Shown here in pieces: positions 22,028 to 29,892 of a stretch of DNA of 38,630 nucleotides. Position 1 is the first letter of the stretch. Every line of letters starts with the position of its first letter. The notes beneath the pieces are model-generated. The model saw nothing but the letters and a program-made list of their open reading frames with translations. It had not been told where the DNA came from and ran no database searches. Source of the stretch: a virus; the IMG/VR virus record IMGVR_UViG_3300050821_007392, positions 1 to 38,630 of that record. The stretch is one strand, 5' to 3'. A program made the position numbers and the translations under genes.

Positions 22028-22055
22028 TTGCCAACCCAAAAATAAAGAGTAGAAT
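22028..22055 (+). promoter_or_regulatory. Candidate tail-fibre promoter
   Basis: TTGCCA (22028-22033), 16 bp, TAGAAT (22050-22055), located 30 bp before the tail fibre gene. The ribosome site AAGGAC (22074-22079) then lies in the loop of an ACGGT/ACCGT hairpin (22069-22084) that ends next to the ATG. Confidence 0.45.
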
Positions 22056-22084
22056 TACATAATACAAAACGGTAAGGACACCGT

Positions 22085-24268
22085 ATGGCTTTGAATGCCG
22101 CTGTAATCATGCCGCCGCTCCAGCAGGTGATTTTTGATAAAACATTGCAGACCTTCCTAACTAATGGAAAGGTCTATTTCTGGGAAGACGCAAACCGAAC
22201 AATACCAAAGGATGTCTATACTTTAACTGGTACAGGCCCTGGTTCGTATACTTATGTTTTATTGGGCCCTGTTTTGACGCTTTCTGGAATTGGTTCATAC
22301 ATTGATAGTTCGGGTGGCAACATTGCAGTTTATTTGTGGCCGTTTACTGGTTCACCTAATGACATGCCTCCTTCTACAACAGCTAAAAACTATTACATTA
22401 CGGTATATAGTTCAACTGGCGTTTTTCAATTTGATATTCCAAATTGGCCTGGGGTAAGTCAGGGTGCATCACCCATAAATATTGCAGATACCACAGGTAA
22501 TGTTATACAAAATGGTCAATTTGTACTGGTTGATTTTCCTACATCGTCCACGCAATTTGTTCCATTTAATATCAATACATCAGGGGTCAATGTTTCAACA
22601 GAAATAGCACCAGATTGGAGTATAATAACTACTGGAACCGGTCAATTTAGTGTTTATCAAAAAGTGATAATTGATAGTACCGCACCGGGTAATCCGTATT
22701 CAGCTTTAGGTATTGCGTCCACCGGATATACGCAACCGCTTATATTAAGACAGCGCTTGCTTGGTCCCAGAATATTAGCAATGAACCTCACTGATAGCGG
22801 TTTTGTATCGGGAACATTTATTGCACAAAGTCTAACGGGTGGTAATATCCCATTAACAATGAATTACACCGCTTCAATTACCGGAACAATTCAACAAATT
22901 TGCACGGGTACGACAACATCGGCAAATTTCACCAGAATTTTTAACTCTACTGCCGTTCAAATTGCAAACCCAGGTGGGGGAAGTGGTTTTGTCGATATAA
23001 CTATAGTTATTCCTGCAAATACTTCAATACAAATTTCATGTATCCAATTATGTGGTGTTGCTAATGCGCAGCAGAGTGTAGATTATTTGCAAGAAACGCA
23101 AGAAGAGCAAGTTTCTGGATTATTTGCCTATTATCGTCCTCCTTTAAATTTTAAACCTATTCCAAGTCTTCTTACAGGTTGGGATTTTCCACTAAACCCC
23201 CAGCAATTTGGTATTACAGACGTTACGACCACACCTCAATATATTTGGGATCAAACAATAATGGCAAGCGTGGTAGGTCAAGTTGCAGTGTCTACATTAA
23301 ATACAACTGGAGCTATGTTATTAGTCAATCAAAATCCCAATGAATGTTTTTACATGCTTCAATATTTATCTGGACCTGAAGCGGTAAAAACCACCCTTTC
23401 GCAGCTTTCAGTAAATATAAACGCATATTCTTTGGGTGCATCTGACGTAAAAGTCAGTGTATTTCTTTATTATTCCACTACAAATGGTACGATTCCTTTA
23501 TTATCAAGTGGTAATCCAACAATAGGAACAATAACGAATGCAGCAACCGGTCAATTTACTTTAGGACCAGGTGGTAGCGGATGGGCTCCTATACCTCAGG
23601 CATTAGGTTTTTCAAATAATTCGCTATTAAATTTTAATACACTTACAGATTTACCATTTACTGGATGGAATGGCATTGCAAATTTTGGAATGGCAACCAC
23701 ACAAAATTTTGCTATTGTTGTTACTTTTGTAACACCTACCGTTGGTACATCAACCGTGGTAAATTCAATCTCGTGTGTGCCTGGACAAATTGCTACAAGA
23801 CCCGCTCCCCAGACTGAAGATGAAGTTTTTAGAGAATGTCAGTATTATTATGAGACAAGCTATAATTCACCCACTGCGGTAGGAACATCGAATGCAACTG
23901 GTGCTCTTTTTATTGAACAATCAAGTTTTTACAGTACAAATACGGTCTATGTATTTCCTACCCCATTCACAATAGATTTCAACGTAGTTAAAAGAGTCTC
24001 TCCTACTGTTACTTTATATAGTAAAGGAGGAACCATAAATAAAGTTCAATCGAATTTGATATTCACAGCACCAGGTAATGTTTTTACAATTACTACTGCG
24101 GAGCCTGCCGTATCAACTTGGAATGCTACAGTAGGATATAATAACGCTAATTATTTACCTGCTAATATTGCGGCTTTAGATAGTCAAACAACACTGAACG
24201 GAACGAATAATAATAGTGCTGGAATATATTTTCATTACATAGCAGACGCAAGACTCGGAAAGGTTTAA
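22085..24268 (+). CDS. Tail fibre or tailspike protein, 727 aa
   Basis: Probable receptor-binding virion protein. N-terminal part (PPLQQVIFDKTLQTFLTNGKVYFWEDANRTIPKDVYTL) is an attachment-type domain; a long low-charge beta region rich in Thr, Ser, Asn and Gly follows. The C-terminal QTEDEVFRECQYYYETSYNSPT is a motif often found where phage fibres carry a carbohydrate-binding domain. No endoglycosidase motif was evident. It replaces the P22 tailspike position. Confidence 0.78.
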   Translation: MALNAAVIMPPLQQVIFDKTLQTFLTNGKVYFWEDANRTIPKDVYTLTGTGPGSYTYVLLGPVLTLSGIGSYIDSSGGNIAVYLWPFTGSPNDMPPSTTAKNYYITVYSSTGVFQFDIPNWPGVSQGASPINIADTTGNVIQNGQFVLVDFPTSSTQFVPFNINTSGVNVSTEIAPDWSIITTGTGQFSVYQKVIIDSTAPGNPYSALGIASTGYTQPLILRQRLLGPRILAMNLTDSGFVSGTFIAQSLTGGNIPLTMNYTASITGTIQQICTGTTTSANFTRIFNSTAVQIANPGGGSGFVDITIVIPANTSIQISCIQLCGVANAQQSVDYLQETQEEQVSGLFAYYRPPLNFKPIPSLLTGWDFPLNPQQFGITDVTTTPQYIWDQTIMASVVGQVAVSTLNTTGAMLLVNQNPNECFYMLQYLSGPEAVKTTLSQLSVNINAYSLGASDVKVSVFLYYSTTNGTIPLLSSGNPTIGTITNAATGQFTLGPGGSGWAPIPQALGFSNNSLLNFNTLTDLPFTGWNGIANFGMATTQNFAIVVTFVTPTVGTSTVVNSISCVPGQIATRPAPQTEDEVFRECQYYYETSYNSPTAVGTSNATGALFIEQSSFYSTNTVYVFPTPFTIDFNVVKRVSPTVTLYSKGGTINKVQSNLIFTAPGNVFTITTAEPAVSTWNATVGYNNANYLPANIAALDSQTTLNGTNNNSAGIYFHYIADARLGKV

Positions 24269-24295
24269 AAATAAATACACAGGGAGTGTATATTT

Positions 24296-24658
24296 ATGTC
24301 TACAAAATTATGCATGACGCGAGATATTAACGGATATAACGCATTTGGTTTAATTCCAACTTACGATATTTATGCTGCATCTTTAACAGCGAACGCAGAA
24401 CAACATTTTACGGTTCCCGCTAATTTCCAATATTGGCTTGCTATATTCACCTATAGCCCAGGAACTAATGTATGGGTTGATTTTTCAGGCACAGCAACCG
24501 TTCCAGGAGGGACTATTGGTTTATTTACTTCAGTATTAAACCCTGCCGGTAGAATGGTCAAAGGTGGTTCAGTTATCAGCTTTATAACTTCAGATGCAAC
24601 AAGCCCCTTTATATGTATTGAATTGCAGGTAGTTAATAATTATGCAGGATTGACCTAA
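24296..24658 (+). CDS. Small virion protein, 120 aa
   Basis: AGGGAGTG precedes the ATG. Beta-rich, low charge (QHFTVPANFQYWLAIFTYSPGTNVWVDFSG), resembling short fibre-associated or collar proteins. The stop overlaps the next start (TAATG). Placed between two fibre genes. No family assigned. Confidence 0.6.
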   Translation: MSTKLCMTRDINGYNAFGLIPTYDIYAASLTANAEQHFTVPANFQYWLAIFTYSPGTNVWVDFSGTATVPGGTIGLFTSVLNPAGRMVKGGSVISFITSDATSPFICIELQVVNNYAGLT

Positions 24659-24843
24659 TGGGAATCTTAAATAGGGTTTTAGGAATTAATTTAACTAACA
24701 AAGACCCTTTGATTGAAAGTCCTTTTAATGAAAGTTCGAATGAATCATATGTGGTTCCACCTCCTGGAAGTGAATATATGATTACTGAGACAGGTATTTT
24801 CATGCAAACCGAAACAGGAAATAATTTGATGATTACGGAGTGA
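24658..24843 (+). CDS. Short virion-type protein with Met-Thr-Glu repeat, 61 aa
   Basis: The last third repeats MITETG, FMQTETG, NLMITE. A nearly equal repeat occurs in the gp10-like hub (16792-16857), suggesting two proteins using one docking motif or duplicated strands in the tail complex. The N-terminus (ILNRVLGINLTNKDPL) is amphipathic. Coupled by TAATG to the previous gene. Confidence 0.6.
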   Translation: MGILNRVLGINLTNKDPLIESPFNESSNESYVVPPPGSEYMITETGIFMQTETGNNLMITE

Positions 24844-24847
24844 TCAC

Positions 24848-25288
24848 ATGGCAGATATTAAATGGAGTGCCTTCCCGTCTGGAGGAAATATACAGTCTGG
24901 GGATATTGTAGTAGGTCTAAGAGGTGGCGTTAACGTACAGCTAAATGCGCCGGTATTTGACAATCAAGTCGTAGTGGTCACTGCGGCAACTCAATCTATG
25001 AGTACAAATGTTATTTATATTGCGAATCGCGGTACATTAGTAACATTTACTTTGCCTGCTTTGGCCGCTGTTGGGGATTTTCTTTCGATTGTTGGCCAGG
25101 GTGCGGGTGGATGGTTATTGGATATGGGAGTAGGACAACAAGTAATTGTTGGAAGTTCTGAAACTACCGCAACAACAGGCAGTATTGCATCAACGAATAA
25201 AAGCGACGCGATATATTTAATTTGTATTACCGCAAATACGTTGTGGACTACATTTTCTGGGCCTCAGGGAAATTTAACTATTGTATAA
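24848..25288 (+). CDS. Tail-fibre module protein A, 146 aa
   Basis: Paralogue of the next gene. The C-terminal about 90 residues (FTLPALAAVGDFLSIVGQGAGGWLLDM, then GSSETTATTGSIASTN, IYLICITANT, GNLTIV) match the 25301 gene residue by residue in spacing. It looks like a trimeric fibre tip or head domain. GGAG lies upstream of the ATG. Confidence 0.65.
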   Translation: MADIKWSAFPSGGNIQSGDIVVGLRGGVNVQLNAPVFDNQVVVVTAATQSMSTNVIYIANRGTLVTFTLPALAAVGDFLSIVGQGAGGWLLDMGVGQQVIVGSSETTATTGSIASTNKSDAIYLICITANTLWTTFSGPQGNLTIV

Positions 25289-25300
25289 GGATATACAAGA

Positions 25301-25789
25301 ATGGCTACTAATAATTCAATAAACCAGCCCCAATTAGTTTCTAACGGACAAATAGCTATTGGTGGCTCAGGTAATAATGGCGTAGCAGCGACTATTACCG
25401 CAGGAACTGGCGTATCAGTTACCAATGGTGCAGGTAGTATTACCATTGCAAGTACGGGTGTAGGTTCTTTAGTTTGGAATGATGTTTCGGGAACCACACA
25501 AGCTGCGGTAATAAATAATGGATATATTATTTCAAATGCGGGACAAACTACTGTGACATTGCCTGCAACAGCTGCGGAAGGCTCAGTATTCGCGATAGCT
25601 GGTAAAGGCGCTGCCGGATGGATTTTGCAAATGAATACAGGGCAAACTTGTCATTTTGGAAGTAGTGCAAGCTCTAGCGCTGGTAGTGCTACAAGTACAA
25701 ATCAATATGACTCAGTAACTATTGTTTGTGTCACCGCAAATACAACTTTTGTTGCTATCGCTGGCTGGGGCAATTTAACTATTGCATAA
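25301..25789 (+). CDS. Tail-fibre module protein B, 162 aa
   Basis: Its C-terminal module (VTLPATAAEGSVFAIAGKGAAGWILQM ... GNLTIA) is homologous to the preceding gene. Its N-terminus (ATNNSINQPQLVSNGQIAIGGSG) has the short repeats seen in phage fibre shafts. The end of both genes and the start of the following ones (AATTTAACTATTG, ATAAGGATAT, ATGGCTAC-AATAAT) are also alike at the DNA level, evidence of recent unequal duplication. Confidence 0.65.
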   Translation: MATNNSINQPQLVSNGQIAIGGSGNNGVAATITAGTGVSVTNGAGSITIASTGVGSLVWNDVSGTTQAAVINNGYIISNAGQTTVTLPATAAEGSVFAIAGKGAAGWILQMNTGQTCHFGSSASSSAGSATSTNQYDSVTIVCVTANTTFVAIAGWGNLTIA

Positions 25790-25798
25790 GGATATGAA

Positions 25799-26599
25799 AT
25801 GGCTACGAATAATAACGTAAATACCTCGTTATCAGGACAGACCGGGACAGGTAGTTTTGTTGGTTCAAACAGCCCAACATTGGTTACTCCCGTATTAGGC
25901 ACTCCGTCTTCAGGTAATGGAACTAATCTAACTAATACTGGGGGGTTGAAAAGTTTTCAGATTTTTACCTCTGGAACGGCTGCTACTTATACGAAACCTG
26001 CAAATGTCACTTCAATTCTAGTTGAAATGATTGGCGGCGGTGGAGGTGGTGGTGGTGTAGCCTCTACAGCAACCGGAGGAGCTGGAGGTGGGGGTGGTGG
26101 TGGTGGTGGATATTTAAGAAAATATATTGCATCAGCCGCAGGAACCTATACATATACTGTCGGGCCTGGAGGAGCTGGAGGAACCACAGGAAATAATGCC
26201 GGATCTGCTGGAACTGCTAGCACTTGGTCTGGAGGTTCCCTTAGTGCCGGTGGTGGAGCTGGGGGAAGCGGTTCTGCAAACTTTACTGTTAGTACCTTCA
26301 CTGGATTACCTGTTGCTGGTGGCACTTCTACAAATGGAGATATAAATGTAGTTGGAGGCCAAGGAAATCCAGGATTTTATAGCACAACTCAAGCAATAGC
26401 TTTGGGTGGAGTGGGTGGAATTGCAACTTATTTATCAAATGGAACGCAACAACCGGCAATTAATGGTGGTATAACAAATGGATTTTCTGGTACTGGATAT
26501 GGTGGTGGAGGATCAGGAGGTGCAGGACAAGGGAGTGCGTCAACTGCCGCGGGTGGTACAGGAGCAACTGGAATTATCATTGTCTGGGAATTCGCCTAA
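25799..26599 (+). CDS. Glycine-rich adhesin-like fibre protein, 266 aa
   Basis: The start TGSFVGSNSPTLVTPVLGTP is a phage fibre attachment motif. From about 55 a gly-rich domain begins (FTSGTAATYTKPANVTSILVEMIGGG), with long Gly runs and variable loops, as in polyglycine-sandwich receptor-recognition proteins such as gp38 adhesins of T-even-like phages. It ends ATGIIIVWEFA, the usual closing strand. Probable host-range determinant. Confidence 0.78.
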   Translation: MATNNNVNTSLSGQTGTGSFVGSNSPTLVTPVLGTPSSGNGTNLTNTGGLKSFQIFTSGTAATYTKPANVTSILVEMIGGGGGGGGVASTATGGAGGGGGGGGGYLRKYIASAAGTYTYTVGPGGAGGTTGNNAGSAGTASTWSGGSLSAGGGAGGSGSANFTVSTFTGLPVAGGTSTNGDINVVGGQGNPGFYSTTQAIALGGVGGIATYLSNGTQQPAINGGITNGFSGTGYGGGGSGGAGQGSASTAAGGTGATGIIIVWEFA

Positions 26600-26629
26600 T
26601 AGTTTATTAGAATAATAAAAGGATTTATC

Positions 26630-27562
26630 ATGCCAATCAAATCAATACAAATAGGACAAACTGGTGTTTCAAATCGAACCCCAAGCTGGGTATATATAGA
26701 AACGAACGATACCATTGCCGCTGTTACAACTGCCGGATATTTAAATGGTGCTGCAAGTGAATATGTCAATTCATTACAACGAAATATGATGGCTTTAGTG
26801 GCTACTAAAACCTCCCCTGGAATTGGTACTGCACCTGTATTATACATATTGCAACTTCAAAATAATTCTGGCGTGTGGTCATTAGTTGCTCCTGCGGTAG
26901 ATGTTCCAGTACCATTTATTGTTCTAGGTGACATTCAAGCTGGAGCTTCAGGAACTGCTGGTAAATTTATTTCATTTCCAGGTACTGCTTCGAAAGGTAG
27001 TTTAATATTTAAGGCAGTCGCCAACACTGGAAATACAAACACTACTGTTTCAAATGCTGCTATGGGTCAAGCCAGTGTTATAAGTATTCCAGACCCAGCG
27101 GGTGCAACTGCTGATTTTGTTTTAGCACCAGCTGCTTTAGTAAATAACAATCTAGTCAAAGCAAGCGGCACCGTTGGATTGGTTGCTGATGCAGGAATTG
27201 CAGCAAGCGCGGTTATGCAGACGACAGCTGTAAATACCATGTCCGGTTCAGGTCAAATAATTTTAGTAAAAGCCAATGGAACAGAAGCAGCAAATGCAGT
27301 AACGGCAAGCGGGAATGCTGGTCTTATAACAACCTCCTCATTATCAACTGCTGGTGGCTCTAGCTATGCCATTACATGGACAAATACATTAATCACTTCT
27401 ACGTCTTCTGTAGTTGTAACACTTGCAGGTGGAACAAATACTACTGAAAATATTACAATAAAAGTTGCTCCTGACTCTGGAACCGCTACAATGACAATTT
27501 ACAACAATACCGCGGCTACTGCGCTTAATGGTACAATTTTAATCAGCTATGTGGTATTGTAA
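26630..27562 (+). CDS. Virion structural protein (tail-associated), 310 aa
   Basis: SIQIGQTGVSNRTPSWVYIETNDTIAAVTTAGYLN is an N-terminal domain seen in several phage tail proteins. The rest is low-charge, Ala/Thr/Gly beta sequence. AAAAGGATTT precedes the ATG. It ends shortly before the lysozyme hairpin. The exact virion position is unknown. Confidence 0.68.
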   Translation: MPIKSIQIGQTGVSNRTPSWVYIETNDTIAAVTTAGYLNGAASEYVNSLQRNMMALVATKTSPGIGTAPVLYILQLQNNSGVWSLVAPAVDVPVPFIVLGDIQAGASGTAGKFISFPGTASKGSLIFKAVANTGNTNTTVSNAAMGQASVISIPDPAGATADFVLAPAALVNNNLVKASGTVGLVADAGIAASAVMQTTAVNTMSGSGQIILVKANGTEAANAVTASGNAGLITTSSLSTAGGSSYAITWTNTLITSTSSVVVTLAGGTNTTENITIKVAPDSGTATMTIYNNTAATALNGTILISYVVL

Positions 27563-27573
27563 TTGATATTTTG

Positions 27574-27589
27574 AGCCCCTGAGGGGGCT
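27574..27589 (+). promoter_or_regulatory. Hairpin that hides the lysozyme ribosome site
   Basis: AGCCCC (27574-27579), loop TGAG, GGGGCT (27584-27589). The only purine-rich ribosome site for the lysozyme ATG (27595) is GAGGGGG at 27581-27587, inside the 3' arm. The hairpin could serve as a weak terminator for the structural operon and hold back lysozyme translation, as is known for the T4 lysozyme gene e early transcripts. Confidence 0.55.
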
Positions 27590-27594
27590 TCCTT

Positions 27595-28014
27595 ATGGAA
27601 TGGAATATGACGGAACTGGATTTGCAAAACTGGATAAAGCAATGTGAAGTGGTGAAGTATCACCCGTATATGGATACAATAGGGAATGTAAAGATAGGGT
27701 ATGGCAGAAATCTCGATAATGGAATTAATCTTGATGAAGCTCAATTAATGTTCAAAAATGACTATGATAGAACAGTAAAAGAATTGGAAAATCAAGATTG
27801 GTACACCATCCAACCACAAGGAGTTAAATTCGCCTTAATTAACATGAATTTTAATATTGGAATTGAAAAACTTTTAGAATTTCATGAGATGATTACATCG
27901 CTTAAAAAGAAAGATTATAATCTTGCGGCTGATGCATCTTTAAATAGTTTATGGGCTAATAAGGTTGGTAGAAGGGCTGTTGATATTGCTAAGTTGATTC
28001 GAGATGGTAAATAA
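27595..28014 (+). CDS. Phage lysozyme (GH24, T4-like), 139 aa
   Basis: Endolysin that cuts peptidoglycan glycan strands. E18, D27 and the loop GNVKIGYGRNLDNGI match the Glu-8aa-Asp-5aa-Thr catalytic motif and the following GxGxNL of this family, but the Thr position is Lys33. The rest (helical C-lobe, ALINMNFNIG, WANKVGRRAVDIAKLI) is typical. No signal or SAR anchor is seen, so it needs a holin, which was not recognised beside it. Start ATG 27595 is set by the hairpin-embedded ribosome site. Confidence 0.88.
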   Translation: MEWNMTELDLQNWIKQCEVVKYHPYMDTIGNVKIGYGRNLDNGINLDEAQLMFKNDYDRTVKELENQDWYTIQPQGVKFALINMNFNIGIEKLLEFHEMITSLKKKDYNLAADASLNSLWANKVGRRAVDIAKLIRDGK

Positions 28015-28021
28015 AAGTTTA

Positions 28022-28144
28022 TGACAAGTGAACCAGAAAACGGAGACAAAACTTTTAAGCCCTGAGCCATATTCTGAGAAGTCCGAGACCTGGGCATGAG
28101 TTGCGGCGGAAACTTCTCTTAGTCTGAAATGACTACACTTGTCA
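28022..28144 (+). ncRNA. Structured RNA candidate with nested stems and possible pseudoknot
   Basis: TGACAAGTG (28022-28030) pairs with CACTTGTCA (28136-28144), closing a 123-nt element. Inside, GAGAAGT (28076-28082) pairs with ACTTCTC (28112-28118) and is extended by CCG/CGG. GCCC (28059-28062) could pair with GGGC (28092-28095) across that stem as a pseudoknot. It lies between the lysozyme and nuclease genes with no ORF of substance. No known RNA family was identified by eye. Confidence 0.5.
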
Positions 28145-28162
28145 CCATCTAAAAGGATTTGG

Positions 28163-28534
28163 ATGTCATTAAAAGAAGAACAAATATTACAAATTAATCT
28201 AATTAATTGGTTCAAATATGAATGGCCCGAATTATCAGACGATATACATCATTTTGCTAATGAGCGAAAATGCTCCTTCCAACAAGGACTTCATTTAAAG
28301 CGCATGGGAGTTACTCCAGGCGTATCTGATATTTTTTTAGGAATTAGTGCAGATGGATACCATGGATTATGGATTGAATTAAAAACATCAAAAGGGAAAT
28401 TATCTGATGATCAAATTGCGTTTATTCATAAAAAAAATCAAAGAGGTTATTTCGCAGTTGCTGTTTGGGGACTGGAAACGGCCCAAGAAGTAATTAAGTG
28501 TTATTTAAGGAATTATGATAGGGATAAAGGATGA
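28163..28534 (+). CDS. VRR-NUC domain nuclease, 123 aa
   Basis: A small PD-(D/E)XK-type nuclease, family known for structure-specific cutting. PGVSD places D56 and WIELK gives E72 and K74 as the active site, followed by the family-like KGKLSDDQIAF. AAAAGGATTT lies before ATG 28163; an upstream TTG start is unlikely. It probably resolves branched DNA before packaging or serves as junction resolvase. Overlaps the next gene by 4 bp. Confidence 0.85.
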   Translation: MSLKEEQILQINLINWFKYEWPELSDDIHHFANERKCSFQQGLHLKRMGVTPGVSDIFLGISADGYHGLWIELKTSKGKLSDDQIAFIHKKNQRGYFAVAVWGLETAQEVIKCYLRNYDRDKG

Positions 28535-29019
28535 ATAAGAATGAAATTGACAAAGAAGAAATAACCCTCGATAACTGGAAGCCTAACCCTCCAAATAAAA
28601 AACTCATTCAATCCGAATGGCGAAAAAATCAAATTGGTGAAAATTATAATCAAGAAGTATTCCGCGATGATTTAAAAAAAATACAAACTGCAATTCAAAA
28701 GAAATTCCCAGACCATGAAATCATGCAAACATATGGGATTAATGCCCAGACTCTTGTAGACATTAAAGAACGTCGAATAAATCCAGGAAATGGAATTATT
28801 AAAGGTTCATTATGTACCGGAAGTGACGTTTCAGATTTTGGAAGCATAAAGAAAACAATCAGCGCAATACAAACCAGACTTTATGGGATTGGTTGTGCAT
28901 TTCGTGAACTTGCTAAGATTTTGTTCGAAGACAAAGAAACTCAAGAGGAGTTTTTGAAATTGCTTGAGAAAAAGCGTGGAAAAGTAAAATCCAGGAACAA
29001 GGATGATGAAGAGGAATGA
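28531..29019 (+). CDS. Hypothetical protein, 162 aa
   Basis: ATGA overlap with the nuclease gene. Charged and helical (NKNEIDKEEITLDNWKPNPP; ERRINPGNGIIKGSLCTGSDVSDFGSIKKTISAI), ending in a KKRGKVKSRNKDDEEE tail. It may be a DNA-binding partner of the VRR-NUC protein because the two are coupled. No family recognised. Confidence 0.65.
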   Translation: MNKNEIDKEEITLDNWKPNPPNKKLIQSEWRKNQIGENYNQEVFRDDLKKIQTAIQKKFPDHEIMQTYGINAQTLVDIKERRINPGNGIIKGSLCTGSDVSDFGSIKKTISAIQTRLYGIGCAFRELAKILFEDKETQEEFLKLLEKKRGKVKSRNKDDEEE

Positions 29020-29238
29020 ATTTGTTCTCTCAATACAATATTAATACTATTTATTGGTATAATTATTGCTCACATTGTTAGTATAATTTATGAGCTATTT
29101 TAATGGTAGGGTATAAAATACATTAATTATTATTTAACAAGAACTTAGTGAATTTTATGGCTTTTAGGTCTGATTATTTTTCTTATCGGATATAGTAAGT
29201 ATGATATAATTCAAATCAGATTAAAAATTAGATTTGAT
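29020..29238. other. AT-rich noncoding stretch before the HNH gene
   Basis: 219 bp, much richer in A and T than its neighbours, with no ORF. Near the end TTATCG (29183-29188), 16 bp, TATAAT (29205-29210) makes a possible promoter. CAAATCAGAT (29212-29221) and ATTAGATTTG (29227-29236) form an imperfect inverted repeat next to the HNH start. This composition change may mark the left edge of an inserted HNH cassette. Confidence 0.4.
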
Positions 29239-29715
29239 ATGAAGAAACATGGGCCTAAGCGTATACTAGAAACAAAATTTTTGTATTGCAATAAGCATGG
29301 TGAATGCGAACATGTTGAATCCGGTATTAAGGTAAAAAAATGGAAATGCTGTTCTTGCGCGGTAGATTACTCAACTAAATATAGGAAGAAAAGAAAACAG
29401 AAGGCCATTGATTACAAAGGTGGTGCATGTGAATTATGTGGATATAAAAAATCAATTGTTTCGTTAACATTTCATCATAAAAACCCTTTGTTTAAGGAAT
29501 ATGAGCTGAGTGGAACTGGATTATGTAAATCATGGGATAAATTGGTAATTGAATTAGATAAATGCCAATTATTATGTATTAATTGTCATTTTGAAGTACA
29601 TGAGCAAATTGATCAGGAAAATTTTAAATTAAATAGAAGAGAGCCAACCAATTACCATAAAAAAGAAATTCATTTCATAAATTCAAAAAAGTTGGGGAAA
29701 AAACCTTCGTTATAA
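29239..29715 (+). CDS. Free-standing HNH endonuclease, 158 aa
   Basis: An N-terminal Cys/His knuckle (C17, H20, C23, C37, C40) is followed by an HNH core: CELC (64-67), LTFHHKNP (H79, H80), then CINCHFEVH (113-121). Zinc-finger HNH proteins of this shape are common phage homing or nicking enzymes. No ribosome site is evident; the start sits on an inverted repeat. It ends 6 bp from the convergent small-gene array. Probably a selfish mobile gene. Confidence 0.85.
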   Translation: MKKHGPKRILETKFLYCNKHGECEHVESGIKVKKWKCCSCAVDYSTKYRKKRKQKAIDYKGGACELCGYKKSIVSLTFHHKNPLFKEYELSGTGLCKSWDKLVIELDKCQLLCINCHFEVHEQIDQENFKLNRREPTNYHKKEIHFINSKKLGKKPSL

Positions 29716-29721
29716 TGATAC

Positions 29722-29892
29722 TCATTCAACCACCTTTAATTCTTCAGATTGTTGATTGACAATATCGACCAAAATATTTTCGCAATTATTGTATAATTCC
29801 TTAATTTGTCTATGATCTAAAACAGTTAATATCGCCATATTTTGCCTTAATAATGTTATCAACTGCATTATTTGCTTTTCACTGATTATCAA
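29722..29892 (-). CDS. Small array A protein 4, 56 aa (TTG start)
   Basis: Last gene of the leftward array. TTG 29892 overlaps the stop of the gene before it, and the product starts MIISEKQIM, like the other array members. Helical (LITLLRQNMAILTVLDHRQIKEL) and acidic at the end. Expression by coupling is likely because there is no independent ribosome site. Too short for family calls. Confidence 0.5.
   Translation of the reverse strand: MIISEKQIMQLITLLRQNMAILTVLDHRQIKELYNNCENILVDIVNQQSEELKVVE

Noticed and set aside
26020-26560. Gly-codon repeats in the adhesin gene as a microsatellite
   Set aside because: GGT/GGA runs encode the polyglycine sandwich and stay in frame; no sign of slippage or non-coding repeat.
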